DNA of 64,000 nucleotides from Polyangiaceae bacterium. Its GTDB lineage: Bacteria; Myxococcota_A; Polyangia; Polyangiales; Polyangiaceae. A program made the position numbers and the translations under genes. Under the pieces are notes generated by a model, which made no database searches, was not told the DNA's origin, and saw only the letters and a list, made by a program, of their open reading frames with translations. The stretch is taken from assembly GCA_013361525.1 (NCBI GenBank), contig JABFXY010000134.1:1-64000 (forward strand), given 5' to 3'. This document shows positions 38,794 through 45,793 of the stretch, one piece after another (positions within the stretch are counted from its first letter, which is position 1; each line of letters starts with the position of its first letter).

Positions 38794-39278
38794 GATTCGG
38801 CAGGGTCTTCCTTTGTGCGGGACAACGTCGAGAGCGGCACGCCCACGCGAAACGACAGCAGGAGCCAGTGTAGCGTCGAAGATGGTGCGGCGCACCGCCT
38901 CGACCTCCGCCGTGCGGCCGCTCGCGTACACGTCCTCATGTGGGACGTGAATGTGACGGGCGATGCGGGCGAAAGTTCCTTCACCTGGTCCTCACGCTGC
39001 ACGCTCGAAAGGAGCGAATCATTCCAACCTGGCGCGCACAGGCTTGGGTGCCTAGTGCGAGCGTAGCGAGCACCCCCCAAGGCGGGACCCAAGCCGTCGT
39101 GCGCGCGCGAGAAAACATAAGCTTCGGAACCGCACCCCACGCTCCTCCTTTGCTTTGCGAACGCTCTCGGACACGCCTCACCCACGTCCGTCGTAGCGAA
39201 CCGTCTCGGTTCCGTCGCTTCGCGCTGTGAGGCCCGATCGGGCGACAGGCTTGACCTGGCCGATAGAGCTGTACTTTC
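38794..39278. other. 485-bp intergenic region with a structured repeat
   Basis: The gap between divergent genes has no coding frame of its own. It holds the structured 75-nt element at 39032-39106 and a small GAACCG-TCT-CGGTTC hairpin (39197-39211). TTGACC at 39251-39256 could be a -35 box, but no good -10 at a normal spacing follows. Confidence 0.5.
39032..39106 (+). repeat. Structured 75-nt element, copy 1
   Basis: Outer stem: 39032-39039 pairs with 39099-39106 (8 bp). Inner stem: 39041-39049 pairs with 39087-39095 (9 bp). A single A on one side and GTC on the other form a conserved internal loop between them. The 37-nt inner part has a short GTGC/GCAC stem and a conserved CCCCC...GGCGGG segment. 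A second copy at 45690-45764 has the same length and structure with compensatory changes. It lies 173 bp upstream of the response-regulator start. Confidence 0.75.
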
Positions 39279-40205
39279 ATGCCGACCGTGACCCAATCCG
39301 CCCAAAATGGGACGCTGCGCGCGCTGGTTGCTGAAGACGAGCCGGCGATGCTCAGCCTCAACGCAGGATTTCTCCGACAAAAAGGCTTCGATGTAACCGA
39401 AGCCTCGGACGGGGAGCAGGCATGGGGGTTAGCGGAAGCCGGCGCGTACGATCTCGTGCTCCTCGACGTGATGATGCCCGGGATGAGCGGCTGGGAGGTG
39501 TGCAAGCGCATCAAGCACACACCCGCCACGTCCAGCACGGCCGTCGTCATGCTGACGGGCATCGGCGAGACGCTCAATGACATGACGTCGAGCCTCTTCG
39601 CCGCCGATGCCTGGCTCAACAAGCCGTACGACTTCGCCGAGCTCGAGCGAAAAATCCGCGAGGCGCTCGGCAAGTACAGCAAAGAGATGCCGGACGGCGG
39701 CTCCGCGTTTTACCTGAAGAACGACGAGCCTCCGCCGAGCCTGCCCACGGACGAGCTCGGTCCCTCGCTCCACAAAGCCTCGGCCGGATCGATCGACGAC
39801 GAGGACGTGCTGAGCGGATCGCGCCAGCTGCCCGCGAAGAAGAAGGCCGCGAAGAAGCCGGCAGCCAAGAAGGCGGCCCCCAAGAAAGCCGCCAAGAAGG
39901 CTGCTCCGAAGAAGGCTGCTCCAAAGAAGGCTGCTCCAAAGAAGGCCGCGTCGAAGAAGCCCGCCGCCAAGAAGGCTGCTCCGAAGAAGGCTGCCAAGAA
40001 GGCTTCTCCGAAGAAGGCCGCCAAGAAGGCTGCTCCGAAGAAGGCTGCCAAGAAGGCTGCTCCGAAGAAGGCCGCCAAGAAGGCTTCTCCGAAGAAGGCC
40101 GCCAAGAAGGCTGCTCCGAAGAAGGCTGCCAAGAAGGCTGCTCCGAAGAAGGCCGCGTCGAAGAAGCCCGCCGCCAAGAAAAAGGCTGCGCGCGCGAAGA
40201 AGTAA
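39279..40205 (+). CDS. Response regulator with histone-H1-like tail
   Basis: 308 residues. A receiver domain fills about 12-128: acidic pair in VAEDEP, phospho-accepting D63 in LLDVMMPGMSGW, Thr in MLTG and K115 in LNKPYDF. After an acidic/Pro linker, residues 185-308 are an almost pure Lys/Ala/Pro repeat (KKAAPKKAAKKA units), like the tails of bacterial and eukaryotic histone H1. The tail should bind DNA through charge. A phosphorylation-controlled nucleoid protein is a plausible reading. It leads a five-gene run. The DNA of the tail is repetitive (39838-40200), so length may vary between strains. Confidence 0.9.
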   Translation: MPTVTQSAQNGTLRALVAEDEPAMLSLNAGFLRQKGFDVTEASDGEQAWGLAEAGAYDLVLLDVMMPGMSGWEVCKRIKHTPATSSTAVVMLTGIGETLNDMTSSLFAADAWLNKPYDFAELERKIREALGKYSKEMPDGGSAFYLKNDEPPPSLPTDELGPSLHKASAGSIDDEDVLSGSRQLPAKKKAAKKPAAKKAAPKKAAKKAAPKKAAPKKAAPKKAASKKPAAKKAAPKKAAKKASPKKAAKKAAPKKAAKKAAPKKAAKKASPKKAAKKAAPKKAAKKAAPKKAASKKPAAKKKAARAKK

Positions 40206-40223
40206 GCCCTGTAAGCTGCGCGC

Positions 40224-40667
40224 GTGGCCAAAAAGCCGAAGAAATCAGGCGGCGGCAAACTGCTGCTGGTCCTCGTCGTCGTCGCGCTGATCCTCGTCGC
40301 AGCTTATTTCCTGAAGGACTGCGGCCTCGGTGGGCTCGGCCTGGGCAAAGGCCCGGGCGCTGGCGGAACCGGCTCCGCCGCCGCGTCCGCTGCGCCGAGC
40401 ACCTCGGCGGCGTCGAGCGCCAGCGCGCAGAGTGCGCTCGCAGCCGAGCCGTTCATCGTTCGCGTCACCGGCACCGGCTGCAAGATCGGCAAGTCGGAAG
40501 AGGCGCAGACCTGCGCAGAGGCGTGCTCGAGCGCGGACCAAGGGACGATCGGCCGAACCAAACGCGAGGTGAAGCTCTTCCCCGCGGATGGCTCGCAGGA
40601 GGTCGTCGACACCTTGAAGAAGTGCCTCAAAGAAAAGGGCCTCACCATCCTCGAAGCCGACAACTGA
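40224..40667 (+). CDS. Small single-span membrane protein
   Basis: 147 residues from a GTG 18 bp after the previous stop. A basic N-terminus (AKKPKKSGGGK) precedes one membrane segment (about 12-30), then a Gly/Ala/Ser-rich linker and a C-terminal domain of about 75 residues with four cysteines, probably outside the cytoplasm. No family is recognised. It is tightly linked to the ExbB-like gene (4-bp gap). Confidence 0.7.
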   Translation: MAKKPKKSGGGKLLLVLVVVALILVAAYFLKDCGLGGLGLGKGPGAGGTGSAAASAAPSTSAASSASAQSALAAEPFIVRVTGTGCKIGKSEEAQTCAEACSSADQGTIGRTKREVKLFPADGSQEVVDTLKKCLKEKGLTILEADN

Positions 40668-40671
40668 TCCA

Positions 40672-41241
40672 ATGATCGTCGACGCTCTTTTTCAGCCGTT
40701 CAGTCTGGCGATTCTTTTCATCGTCGCGTCGATGGTCGTCACCGCTGCAGGATGGATGCGGCGTGGCGCGCGCGACGACGCGGAGCTCGAAGGTGGTCTG
40801 AAGGTGCTGCGGCGGCTCGGCGGCGCGCTCGGCGCAAACCATCCAGTGCGCAAGCGCCTCGAGTCGGGTCCGGTGACGGAGCTTTCGCTCGAAGAGCTCG
40901 CGCAGCTCCTCGTCGGCAAAGAAGGCAACGCCGCGGCGAACGGGCTGCTCGCGCTCGAGCATCGCTTGAACTGGATGGAGAGGTTCGCCCAGCTGAGCAC
41001 ATACCTCGGCATCCTCGGCACGGTGCTGGGCCTCGTGCTCTCGAACCCGAACGACCTCGTTCTCTTTCGTCAGAAGCTGACGCTCGGCCTCGGATCGACG
41101 TTCTACGGGCTCGTGGGCGCGCTCATCATCTCCGTGGTGACCGGCAGCGCCGAGCAAATCATCCTGAAGGCGCGCCAGCGGATGCGCATGGCGCTCATCG
41201 AGTCGTTCGAGAAGGTCGAGCCGAGCCCGACGGGTGGATGA
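40672..41241 (+). CDS. ExbB/TolQ/MotA-type proton channel subunit
   Basis: 189 residues. Membrane segments lie at about 8-25, 103-122 and 135-158. The core STYLGILGTVLGLVLSNP and LGLGSTFYGLVGALIISVV fits the MotA/TolQ/ExbB channel family. Such proteins form a five-fold ring that uses the proton gradient to drive a partner. Its stop overlaps the ExbD-like start by 4 bp. It is shorter than usual TolQ or ExbB and has a long cytoplasmic loop of about 70 residues. Confidence 0.8.
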   Translation: MIVDALFQPFSLAILFIVASMVVTAAGWMRRGARDDAELEGGLKVLRRLGGALGANHPVRKRLESGPVTELSLEELAQLLVGKEGNAAANGLLALEHRLNWMERFAQLSTYLGILGTVLGLVLSNPNDLVLFRQKLTLGLGSTFYGLVGALIISVVTGSAEQIILKARQRMRMALIESFEKVEPSPTGG

Positions 41242-41894
41242 GCGTGCGCAAGAAGCCGCTCGATATGATCCCGTTCGTCGACATCATGATCGTCGTCCTG
41301 TTCATCTTCGCGACGATCGAAGAGGGCGAGACGACACCGTCGACCGCGCTCGCCGACCTACAAGAGCAGAACGACAAGCTGAAGGCGGACGTTTCCAAAT
41401 CGGACGCGAAGCGCATCGCGGTCGAGGCCGAGCGCGACGAGCTCGAAAAGACGATCGAGGCGAGCAAACAAGCCGTCGAGCAAGGCCTCGAGGCGAACCG
41501 CCAGCGCGAGGTGATGAAAGCGCTGCTCGGGGAAGCCCAGGTCGTCGAGGTCGAGATCGAGGGAAACCCGACGGACGCCGGCAGCGTGAACACCTGCTGC
41601 TACCGCCGCTTCGCGGTCGACGCGCCCTGGAAGAGCTGTGGGGAAATCCCATCGGACGGCGACGAGCGCGCGCGCTGGCTGGATTTCGGCGCGGGCGGCC
41701 TGCTCCCGGAGCTCAACGCGACCGGCAAGACGCCGACGCTCGTGATCATCCGCCAGGAGAAGGACGCCGCTTACAACATCAGCGACAAGCTCGGCACCGA
41801 CATCCGGGAAAAGACGCCGATCCAGAAGGCGTTCGCGAGCACGGTGGAGACGTCGGTGCAGCGCTGCACCGCGGCAGGCGCAGCGACGCCGTAG
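41238..41894 (+). CDS. ExbD/TolR-like partner with coiled coil
   Basis: 218 residues from the ATG at 41238. The N-terminal segment LDMIPFVDIMIVVLFIF is a TolR/ExbD-type transmembrane helix with the proton-carrying Asp in place (D14). A coiled coil (about 35-85) and an alpha/beta C-terminal domain with a CC pair near 117 follow; this is not the standard ExbD periplasmic domain. It should pair with the ExbB-like protein in an ion-driven motor of unknown target. Confidence 0.78.
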   Translation: MSVRKKPLDMIPFVDIMIVVLFIFATIEEGETTPSTALADLQEQNDKLKADVSKSDAKRIAVEAERDELEKTIEASKQAVEQGLEANRQREVMKALLGEAQVVEVEIEGNPTDAGSVNTCCYRRFAVDAPWKSCGEIPSDGDERARWLDFGAGGLLPELNATGKTPTLVIIRQEKDAAYNISDKLGTDIREKTPIQKAFASTVETSVQRCTAAGAATP

Positions 41895-41922
41895 CGACCG
41901 TGCGCCGGCACTTGCCTGATGC

Positions 41923-42621
41923 GTGAATGTGGTCACGCTTGCAGTGTCTTCGATGCAAAGGTTGTTGACCGATCCTCACGCTCGGCCGCTGGTCGAGATC
42001 TCACGTCCCGCCGGCGGCGCACCTCTGTGGGTCGTCGTCGTTCTCGCCGCGCTCCTCGGCGGCGCCGTGATTGGCGGCGGCGTCTGGGCCTTCAACGGCG
42101 GAATCCCGTCTGCTCAAGCAGGCGTCGAGATCCGTCCGACCAACGACGTCCTCACCGCAATCAAGGACATCTCGAAGCTCGAGGTGACCGAGGTCCAAGT
42201 CGAGAAGGTCGTCGATCTGAGTGACAAGCAGAAGGTCCTCGGCTTCCTGGAGACGGAGGACGCCATGTTGCTCGTTGCATCGGGCAGCGCGGTCGTCGGC
42301 GTCGACCTCGAGAAGATGGGGTCCGGCGACCTCTCGTACGACGAGGAGACGCGCACGGTTCGCATGAAGCTGCCGCCGCCGGAGCTCTTGAGCTCACGCC
42401 TCGATCCCGACAGCACCTACGTCTACAAGCGCGAGACGGGCGTTCTCGCGAAGCGCAACGAGCAGCTCGAAGGGCGCGCGCGCAAAGAAGCGATCCTCGC
42501 GGTCGAGCGCGTCGCCACCGAGCCCGACGTCTTGTCGCGCGCAAAGAAGAGCGCCGAGCGTCAGCTCACCGCGCTGCTCACGAGCGCGGGCGCGAAGAAG
42601 GTCATCATCACTTGGCGGTGA
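41923..42621 (+). CDS. DUF4230 membrane protein
   Basis: 232 residues from a GTG; an ATG ten codons in (41953) is an alternative, and neither has a clear ribosome-binding site. One membrane segment (about 35-58), then a domain like DUF4230: ISKLEVTEVQVEKVV, AMLLVASGSAVVGVDLEKM, VRMKLPPPELLSSRLDPDSTYVYKRETG, and a C-terminal AKKVIITWR. Role unknown. It closes the run with the ExbB/ExbD-like genes and overlaps the convergent lipoprotein gene by 14 bp. Confidence 0.75.
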   Translation: MNVVTLAVSSMQRLLTDPHARPLVEISRPAGGAPLWVVVVLAALLGGAVIGGGVWAFNGGIPSAQAGVEIRPTNDVLTAIKDISKLEVTEVQVEKVVDLSDKQKVLGFLETEDAMLLVASGSAVVGVDLEKMGSGDLSYDEETRTVRMKLPPPELLSSRLDPDSTYVYKRETGVLAKRNEQLEGRARKEAILAVERVATEPDVLSRAKKSAERQLTALLTSAGAKKVIITWR

Positions 42622-43588
42622 TTCGTTCGACGATCGCCTGCTCCATCGTCCACGTTTCGACCGGCTGTTTCGGCCCCCCTTCGACGCGAACCTCGAGCGT
42701 GCGGCCGACACGCTTGTAAGTGATCTTCTTCGGCCAGTCGTGCTTCGGATTCTCGAACACGGCTTCGGTCTTCGACGGCGCGCTCGTGCGCTTGAACTCG
42801 GTGGGTGATTTCCCGAGCGGCTGCGCGACGTAGACGATCGAACCGTCGGGGCGCTCTTCGATGCGCAGGTGCTCGAAGAAGACGCGCTTGCCGTCCTTCG
42901 ACGTTCGGCCGGAACCGAGGAGCGAGCCAGCGGCGGCGTTGGTCCAGTGCTCCTCGACGGTCTCGCCGCTCTTCGTCGTGCCGATCCACGCGCCGCTCAA
43001 GAACGCGAGATCGTCGATCGCCGCCTTGCCGGCGGAAGCGAGCACACGCGCGCCACTCGCTGCCTCTTTCGCGAGATCGAACCGCTCGTTGGGGACGGTG
43101 ATGGCGAGGTTGTACTGAAGGATCTGCCAGCGACCATCGACCTTCGCGAGCACACCGCTCCCGCGCGCGGGGCCGAGACCTGCAGTCTCCAGGTCCTCGT
43201 CGAAGTGAGCCAGATCGCCGCGCGGATCGATCACGATCGCTCGCCGCTTCGACCGAAACGTCCACGCTTTGCCCTTCGCGAAGTGCGGGTGCGAATACGC
43301 GCGAAACGCCTTCTTGTCCCAGCGCTCCGTCGCGTCGGTGCCGAGGAACACCGATGCCTCGTGCAGATGGGAGAAGTAGCGCTCCTCGTCGGCCTTCGCG
43401 GCGGCGTCGTGCCAGTCGTCGAGCACACCTGCGATCGCGTGCTCCTCTTTTTCGATCGAGCCGTTCGTCGACGTCGATGCGACGGGGCTCGACGGAGCGA
43501 CGGCACATTCGGGACACGCGGGCGAGCACCCGGCGGCGACCGTGACGGCGAGCAACGCAACGACGGGGCGGAGCATCATCGCGCGCAT
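42608..43588 (-). CDS. Lipoprotein with SnoaL-like and DUF6265-like parts
   Basis: 326 residues from the ATG at 43588 (another ATG is three codons in). Signal peptide ends in AAGC. The first half resembles the SnoaL/DUF4440 cone fold (DWHDAAAKADEERYFSHLHEASVFLGTDATERWD ... WQILQYNLAITVPNE in this order). The second half resembles DUF6265 (AFLSGAWIGTTKSGETVEEHW ... NPKHDWPKKITYKRVG). The fusion is found in several bacteria; a function is not known. Exported and lipid-anchored. Confidence 0.75.
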   Translation of the reverse strand: MRAMMLRPVVALLAVTVAAGCSPACPECAVAPSSPVASTSTNGSIEKEEHAIAGVLDDWHDAAAKADEERYFSHLHEASVFLGTDATERWDKKAFRAYSHPHFAKGKAWTFRSKRRAIVIDPRGDLAHFDEDLETAGLGPARGSGVLAKVDGRWQILQYNLAITVPNERFDLAKEAASGARVLASAGKAAIDDLAFLSGAWIGTTKSGETVEEHWTNAAAGSLLGSGRTSKDGKRVFFEHLRIEERPDGSIVYVAQPLGKSPTEFKRTSAPSKTEAVFENPKHDWPKKITYKRVGRTLEVRVEGGPKQPVETWTMEQAIVERITAK

Positions 43589-43631
43589 CCTACTTGCCGC
43601 ACGCTCGACGCCGATCGCCGATCGCGCGTCG

Positions 43632-44243
43632 TTACGCCGCCAGCACCATTTCGATCTTCTCTCGCTGACCGGCGTCGAAGAACCGCCGGAGCTTGCGCAC
43701 CGAGCCTTCCTCGCGAGCGTGAACGAGCTCGGGCTCGAGGCGCCGGACGAACCTCGAGGCGAGCTGGTTCGCGAGGCGGTACCGATCGCCGATCTCGCTC
43801 CCCTCCGGGTGGAGGAACCGCGCCTGCTGGAACAGACGATGGCGGACACGATCCGGCTCGCGCGGCGACATGCGCCGCGCGACGCCGCTCACGACGACGT
43901 ATTTGTCGACCTCGGCTTGAAGCTCGAGCTCGAGCTGCGTCGCCGGCAAACCACGTCGCGCGCGCTCGACGAGGTAGAGAAAATGCGAGACGCCCTCGAC
44001 GACTTGGCAATACACGTCCAGCGAAACGGCCTCCGCCTGCTCGAGCGCCTCGGCCGGCAGGGACACTGCGATCTCGACGAATCCGTCTTGCTCGTGGACG
44101 TCGACGCGCTCGCGTCCGTCGTCACTCGGTTGCACGAAGTCGTCGATGTCGGGCGCTTCGACGCCGTAGAGCGCCATCAGACGGGTCTGGATGCGTCGAG
44201 GAAGCGAAGGAAGGACCGAGCTCGCGGAGCCGCGCTCATCCAT
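43632..44243 (-). CDS. Conserved protein of unknown function
   Basis: 203 residues from the ATG at 44243, overlapping the upstream stop by one base (TGATG). It is a soluble, mostly helical and acidic protein with no signal peptide, including QAEVDKYVVVSG and LFQQARFLHPEGSEIGDRYRLANQLASRFVRRLE. No family is recognised, but tidy composition and coupling to the previous gene support it as real. Confidence 0.65.
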   Translation of the reverse strand: MDERGSASSVLPSLPRRIQTRLMALYGVEAPDIDDFVQPSDDGRERVDVHEQDGFVEIAVSLPAEALEQAEAVSLDVYCQVVEGVSHFLYLVERARRGLPATQLELELQAEVDKYVVVSGVARRMSPREPDRVRHRLFQQARFLHPEGSEIGDRYRLANQLASRFVRRLEPELVHAREEGSVRKLRRFFDAGQREKIEMVLAA

Positions 44244-44857
44244 CAATGAACGCCTCCCGGGTTTCGGAGCGGCAACAGACCTCGTTGCCCGAGCTCACCT
44301 TGAAGCACGGTCGAGCCGGTCTTGAGCCACCGCTCGTACAAGCGCACGAGCGCCTCTTCGTCGTGCGCCGCCTTCGCGCTGAACCAATCCGAGACGTCTC
44401 GCAGCACGGCGACGAAGCAATCGAACTTGGTCGCGAGCTCGCCGAGGACGTTGGGTCCTCCGACCTGGCGCTGGCCGGTCTGCAGCATGCGCGCGGCGTG
44501 CTCGTACGCGCTCGACCCGACCTGCGCGACGTAGTCCTCGTCCGCGCCCTTCATCGTGTCGGAGAAGAAGCCGAGCCCATAAAGAACGCCGTCACCGAGC
44601 GCCTGCAGCCGCTTGAAGCGCTCCTGCCCGGACGCATTCATCGCGTCGCGAAGGAGGAAGGTGACCGGCTGCGTCAGCGGCGACGTGGTCTGGACGCTCG
44701 GCTTCGCGAACTCGGTGAGGAGCTGGACGAGGTACGACTCGGTAGCCGGGGTGGTCTCGACTCCCCTTCCCCGGACCGCTTCGGTTACCGGCTCGCGAAA
44801 ACAATCGTCGAGGCTGAGGGTCAACGAGATGAAACGCTGGGACGACGGCTCCGACAT
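44243..44857 (-). CDS. Conserved helical protein of unknown function
   Basis: 204 residues from the ATG at 44857. It appears soluble and helical, with LTEFAKPSVQTTSPLTQPVTFLLRD and LGELATKFDCFVAVLRDVSDWF segments. The frame is open upstream to 45115, but those residues look like non-coding translation. It is transcribed away from groES and is coupled to the following gene. Confidence 0.6.
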   Translation of the reverse strand: MSEPSSQRFISLTLSLDDCFREPVTEAVRGRGVETTPATESYLVQLLTEFAKPSVQTTSPLTQPVTFLLRDAMNASGQERFKRLQALGDGVLYGLGFFSDTMKGADEDYVAQVGSSAYEHAARMLQTGQRQVGGPNVLGELATKFDCFVAVLRDVSDWFSAKAAHDEEALVRLYERWLKTGSTVLQGELGQRGLLPLRNPGGVH

Positions 44858-45108
44858 GGTTTCGACCTCCACGTCTCGGAGCTGGGTGTCGCCGGCCCCG
44901 AGGGCTGAGCGCTTTGAAGCGGCCCGACTGGGTCGACGGTTCAGCCGACCCTGCCGAACACAAAAGAAGGTATCAACGCGCCTCGAGCTCCGCTCGTTTG
45001 CAGCAGCGTTTTCCCCATCATCTCGGGCGCTTATCGAAGCAGCCGTCAGCCCTCGCGCCGCCAAGTGCCAATGCGCCACACCCCTGAATCCGCGGCGTTT
45101 TTGCAGGG
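44858..45108. other. Intergenic region upstream of the groE promoter
   Basis: About 250 bp between the divergent gene and the groE promoter. No coding frame, palindrome or further promoter is clear to me here. Confidence 0.45.
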
Positions 45109-45136
45109 TTGACACCCCGATCGCGGTGACTAGAGT
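45109..45136 (+). promoter_or_regulatory. sigma70-type promoter of groESL
   Basis: TTGACA (45109-45114), a 16-bp spacer and TAGAGT (45131-45136). Transcription would start just before the CIRCE operator at 45149. Confidence 0.75.
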
Positions 45137-45148
45137 ACGCCGCGTCCG

Positions 45149-45175
45149 CTAGCACTCACCTCGGTTGAGTGCCAG
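45149..45175 (+). promoter_or_regulatory. CIRCE operator for HrcA
   Basis: CTAGCACTC, nine bases and GAGTGCCAG match the CIRCE inverted repeat (TTAGCACTC-N9-GAGTGCTAA) with a few changes in the outer bases. HrcA binds such sites and represses heat-shock chaperone operons. It lies between the promoter and groES, as expected. Confidence 0.88.
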
Positions 45176-45185
45176 CAATGCTACC

Positions 45186-45268
45186 GACCGCGCCTTTGGC
45201 GCGGTGTTGTGCTGCTGACCGCGCCTTTGGCGCGGTGTTTGTTGCTCCCGGCCGCGCCAAAAGCGCGG
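45186..45268 (+). repeat. Tandem hairpins in the groES leader
   Basis: Two direct repeats of 30-31 bp (45186-45216 and 45217-45246) each hold the hairpin ACCGCGCC-TTT-GGCGCGGT. A third, weaker GC hairpin follows at about 45251-45268. All lie in the untranslated leader of roughly 235 nt between promoter and groES. They resemble dispersed GC hairpins elsewhere in the window; an effect on mRNA stability or attenuation is possible. Confidence 0.7.
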
Positions 45269-45378
45269 ACCCCGGAGATGCGGGTGGGTTTGTCCCAGCG
45301 GTGCGCTCGTCGCAAGGGGCGTCGCACACGCTCGACGTGTTTTTGCGTGGCTGGTGCCACGCCGATGGAGGATTCGCC

Positions 45379-45672
45379 ATGAAGGTCAGGCCGCTCCAGG
45401 ACCGCGTGTTGGTCCGTCGCGTGAAGGAAGAAGAGAAGACGAAGGGCGGGATCATCATCCCCGACACCGCGAAAGAGAAGCCCATCGAGGGTCTCGTCGT
45501 CGCGGTCGGTAACGGCAAGGTCCAGGACGACGGCTCGCTCCGCAAGCTCGACGTCAAAGAGGGCGACCGGATCCTCTTCGGCAAGTACTCGGGCACCGAA
45601 GTGAAGATCGACGGCGAAGAGCACCTGATCCTGCGCGAGGACGACATCCTCGGCGTGATCGACGGCAAGTGA
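45379..45672 (+). CDS. groES: Co-chaperonin GroES
   Basis: 97 residues, normal length. It begins MKVRPLQDRVLVRRV, contains the mobile loop KEEEKTKGGIIIPDTAKEK and the GDRILFGKYSGTEVKIDGEE core. GroES caps GroEL. The ATG at 45379 has a GGAGGA ribosome-binding site 6 bases upstream. HrcA/CIRCE control is expected. Confidence 0.98.
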   Translation: MKVRPLQDRVLVRRVKEEEKTKGGIIIPDTAKEKPIEGLVVAVGNGKVQDDGSLRKLDVKEGDRILFGKYSGTEVKIDGEEHLILREDDILGVIDGK

Positions 45673-45689
45673 GCCGAAGCGTTTAGGTG

Positions 45690-45764
45690 GTCTGCACAGG
45701 CGTGGGTGCCCGTGCGAGCGGAGCGAAGCACACCCCCAGGCGGGACCCGCGCCGTCGTGCAGAC
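45690..45764 (+). repeat. Structured 75-nt element, copy 2, between groES and groEL
   Basis: Outer stem 45690-45697 with 45757-45764 (8 bp), inner stem 45699-45707 with 45745-45753 (9 bp, one G-U). Same length, internal loop and conserved inner segments as 39032-39106. Relative to that copy, three outer-stem pairs and one inner-stem pair change on both sides and keep pairing. It lies inside the groESL transcript and ends 29 nt before the groEL start. Confidence 0.78.
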
Positions 45765-45793
45765 GCGAAAAAAATTTTCTGAAGGAGTCTCAG

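Noticed and set aside
39838..40200. Repetitive DNA that could be read as a CRISPR or satellite
   Set aside because: It is in frame and encodes the Lys/Ala/Pro tail; units have no spacers.
40672..41894. ExbB/ExbD-like pair as a Zorya (ZorAB) defence system
   Set aside because: The channel protein lacks the long ZorA tail, and no ZorC/D/E-type nuclease or helicase is nearby.
42869..44908. 679-codon plus-strand open frame
   Set aside because: Covers two lipoprotein/unknown genes in antisense; composition is Arg-rich and no motif is present.
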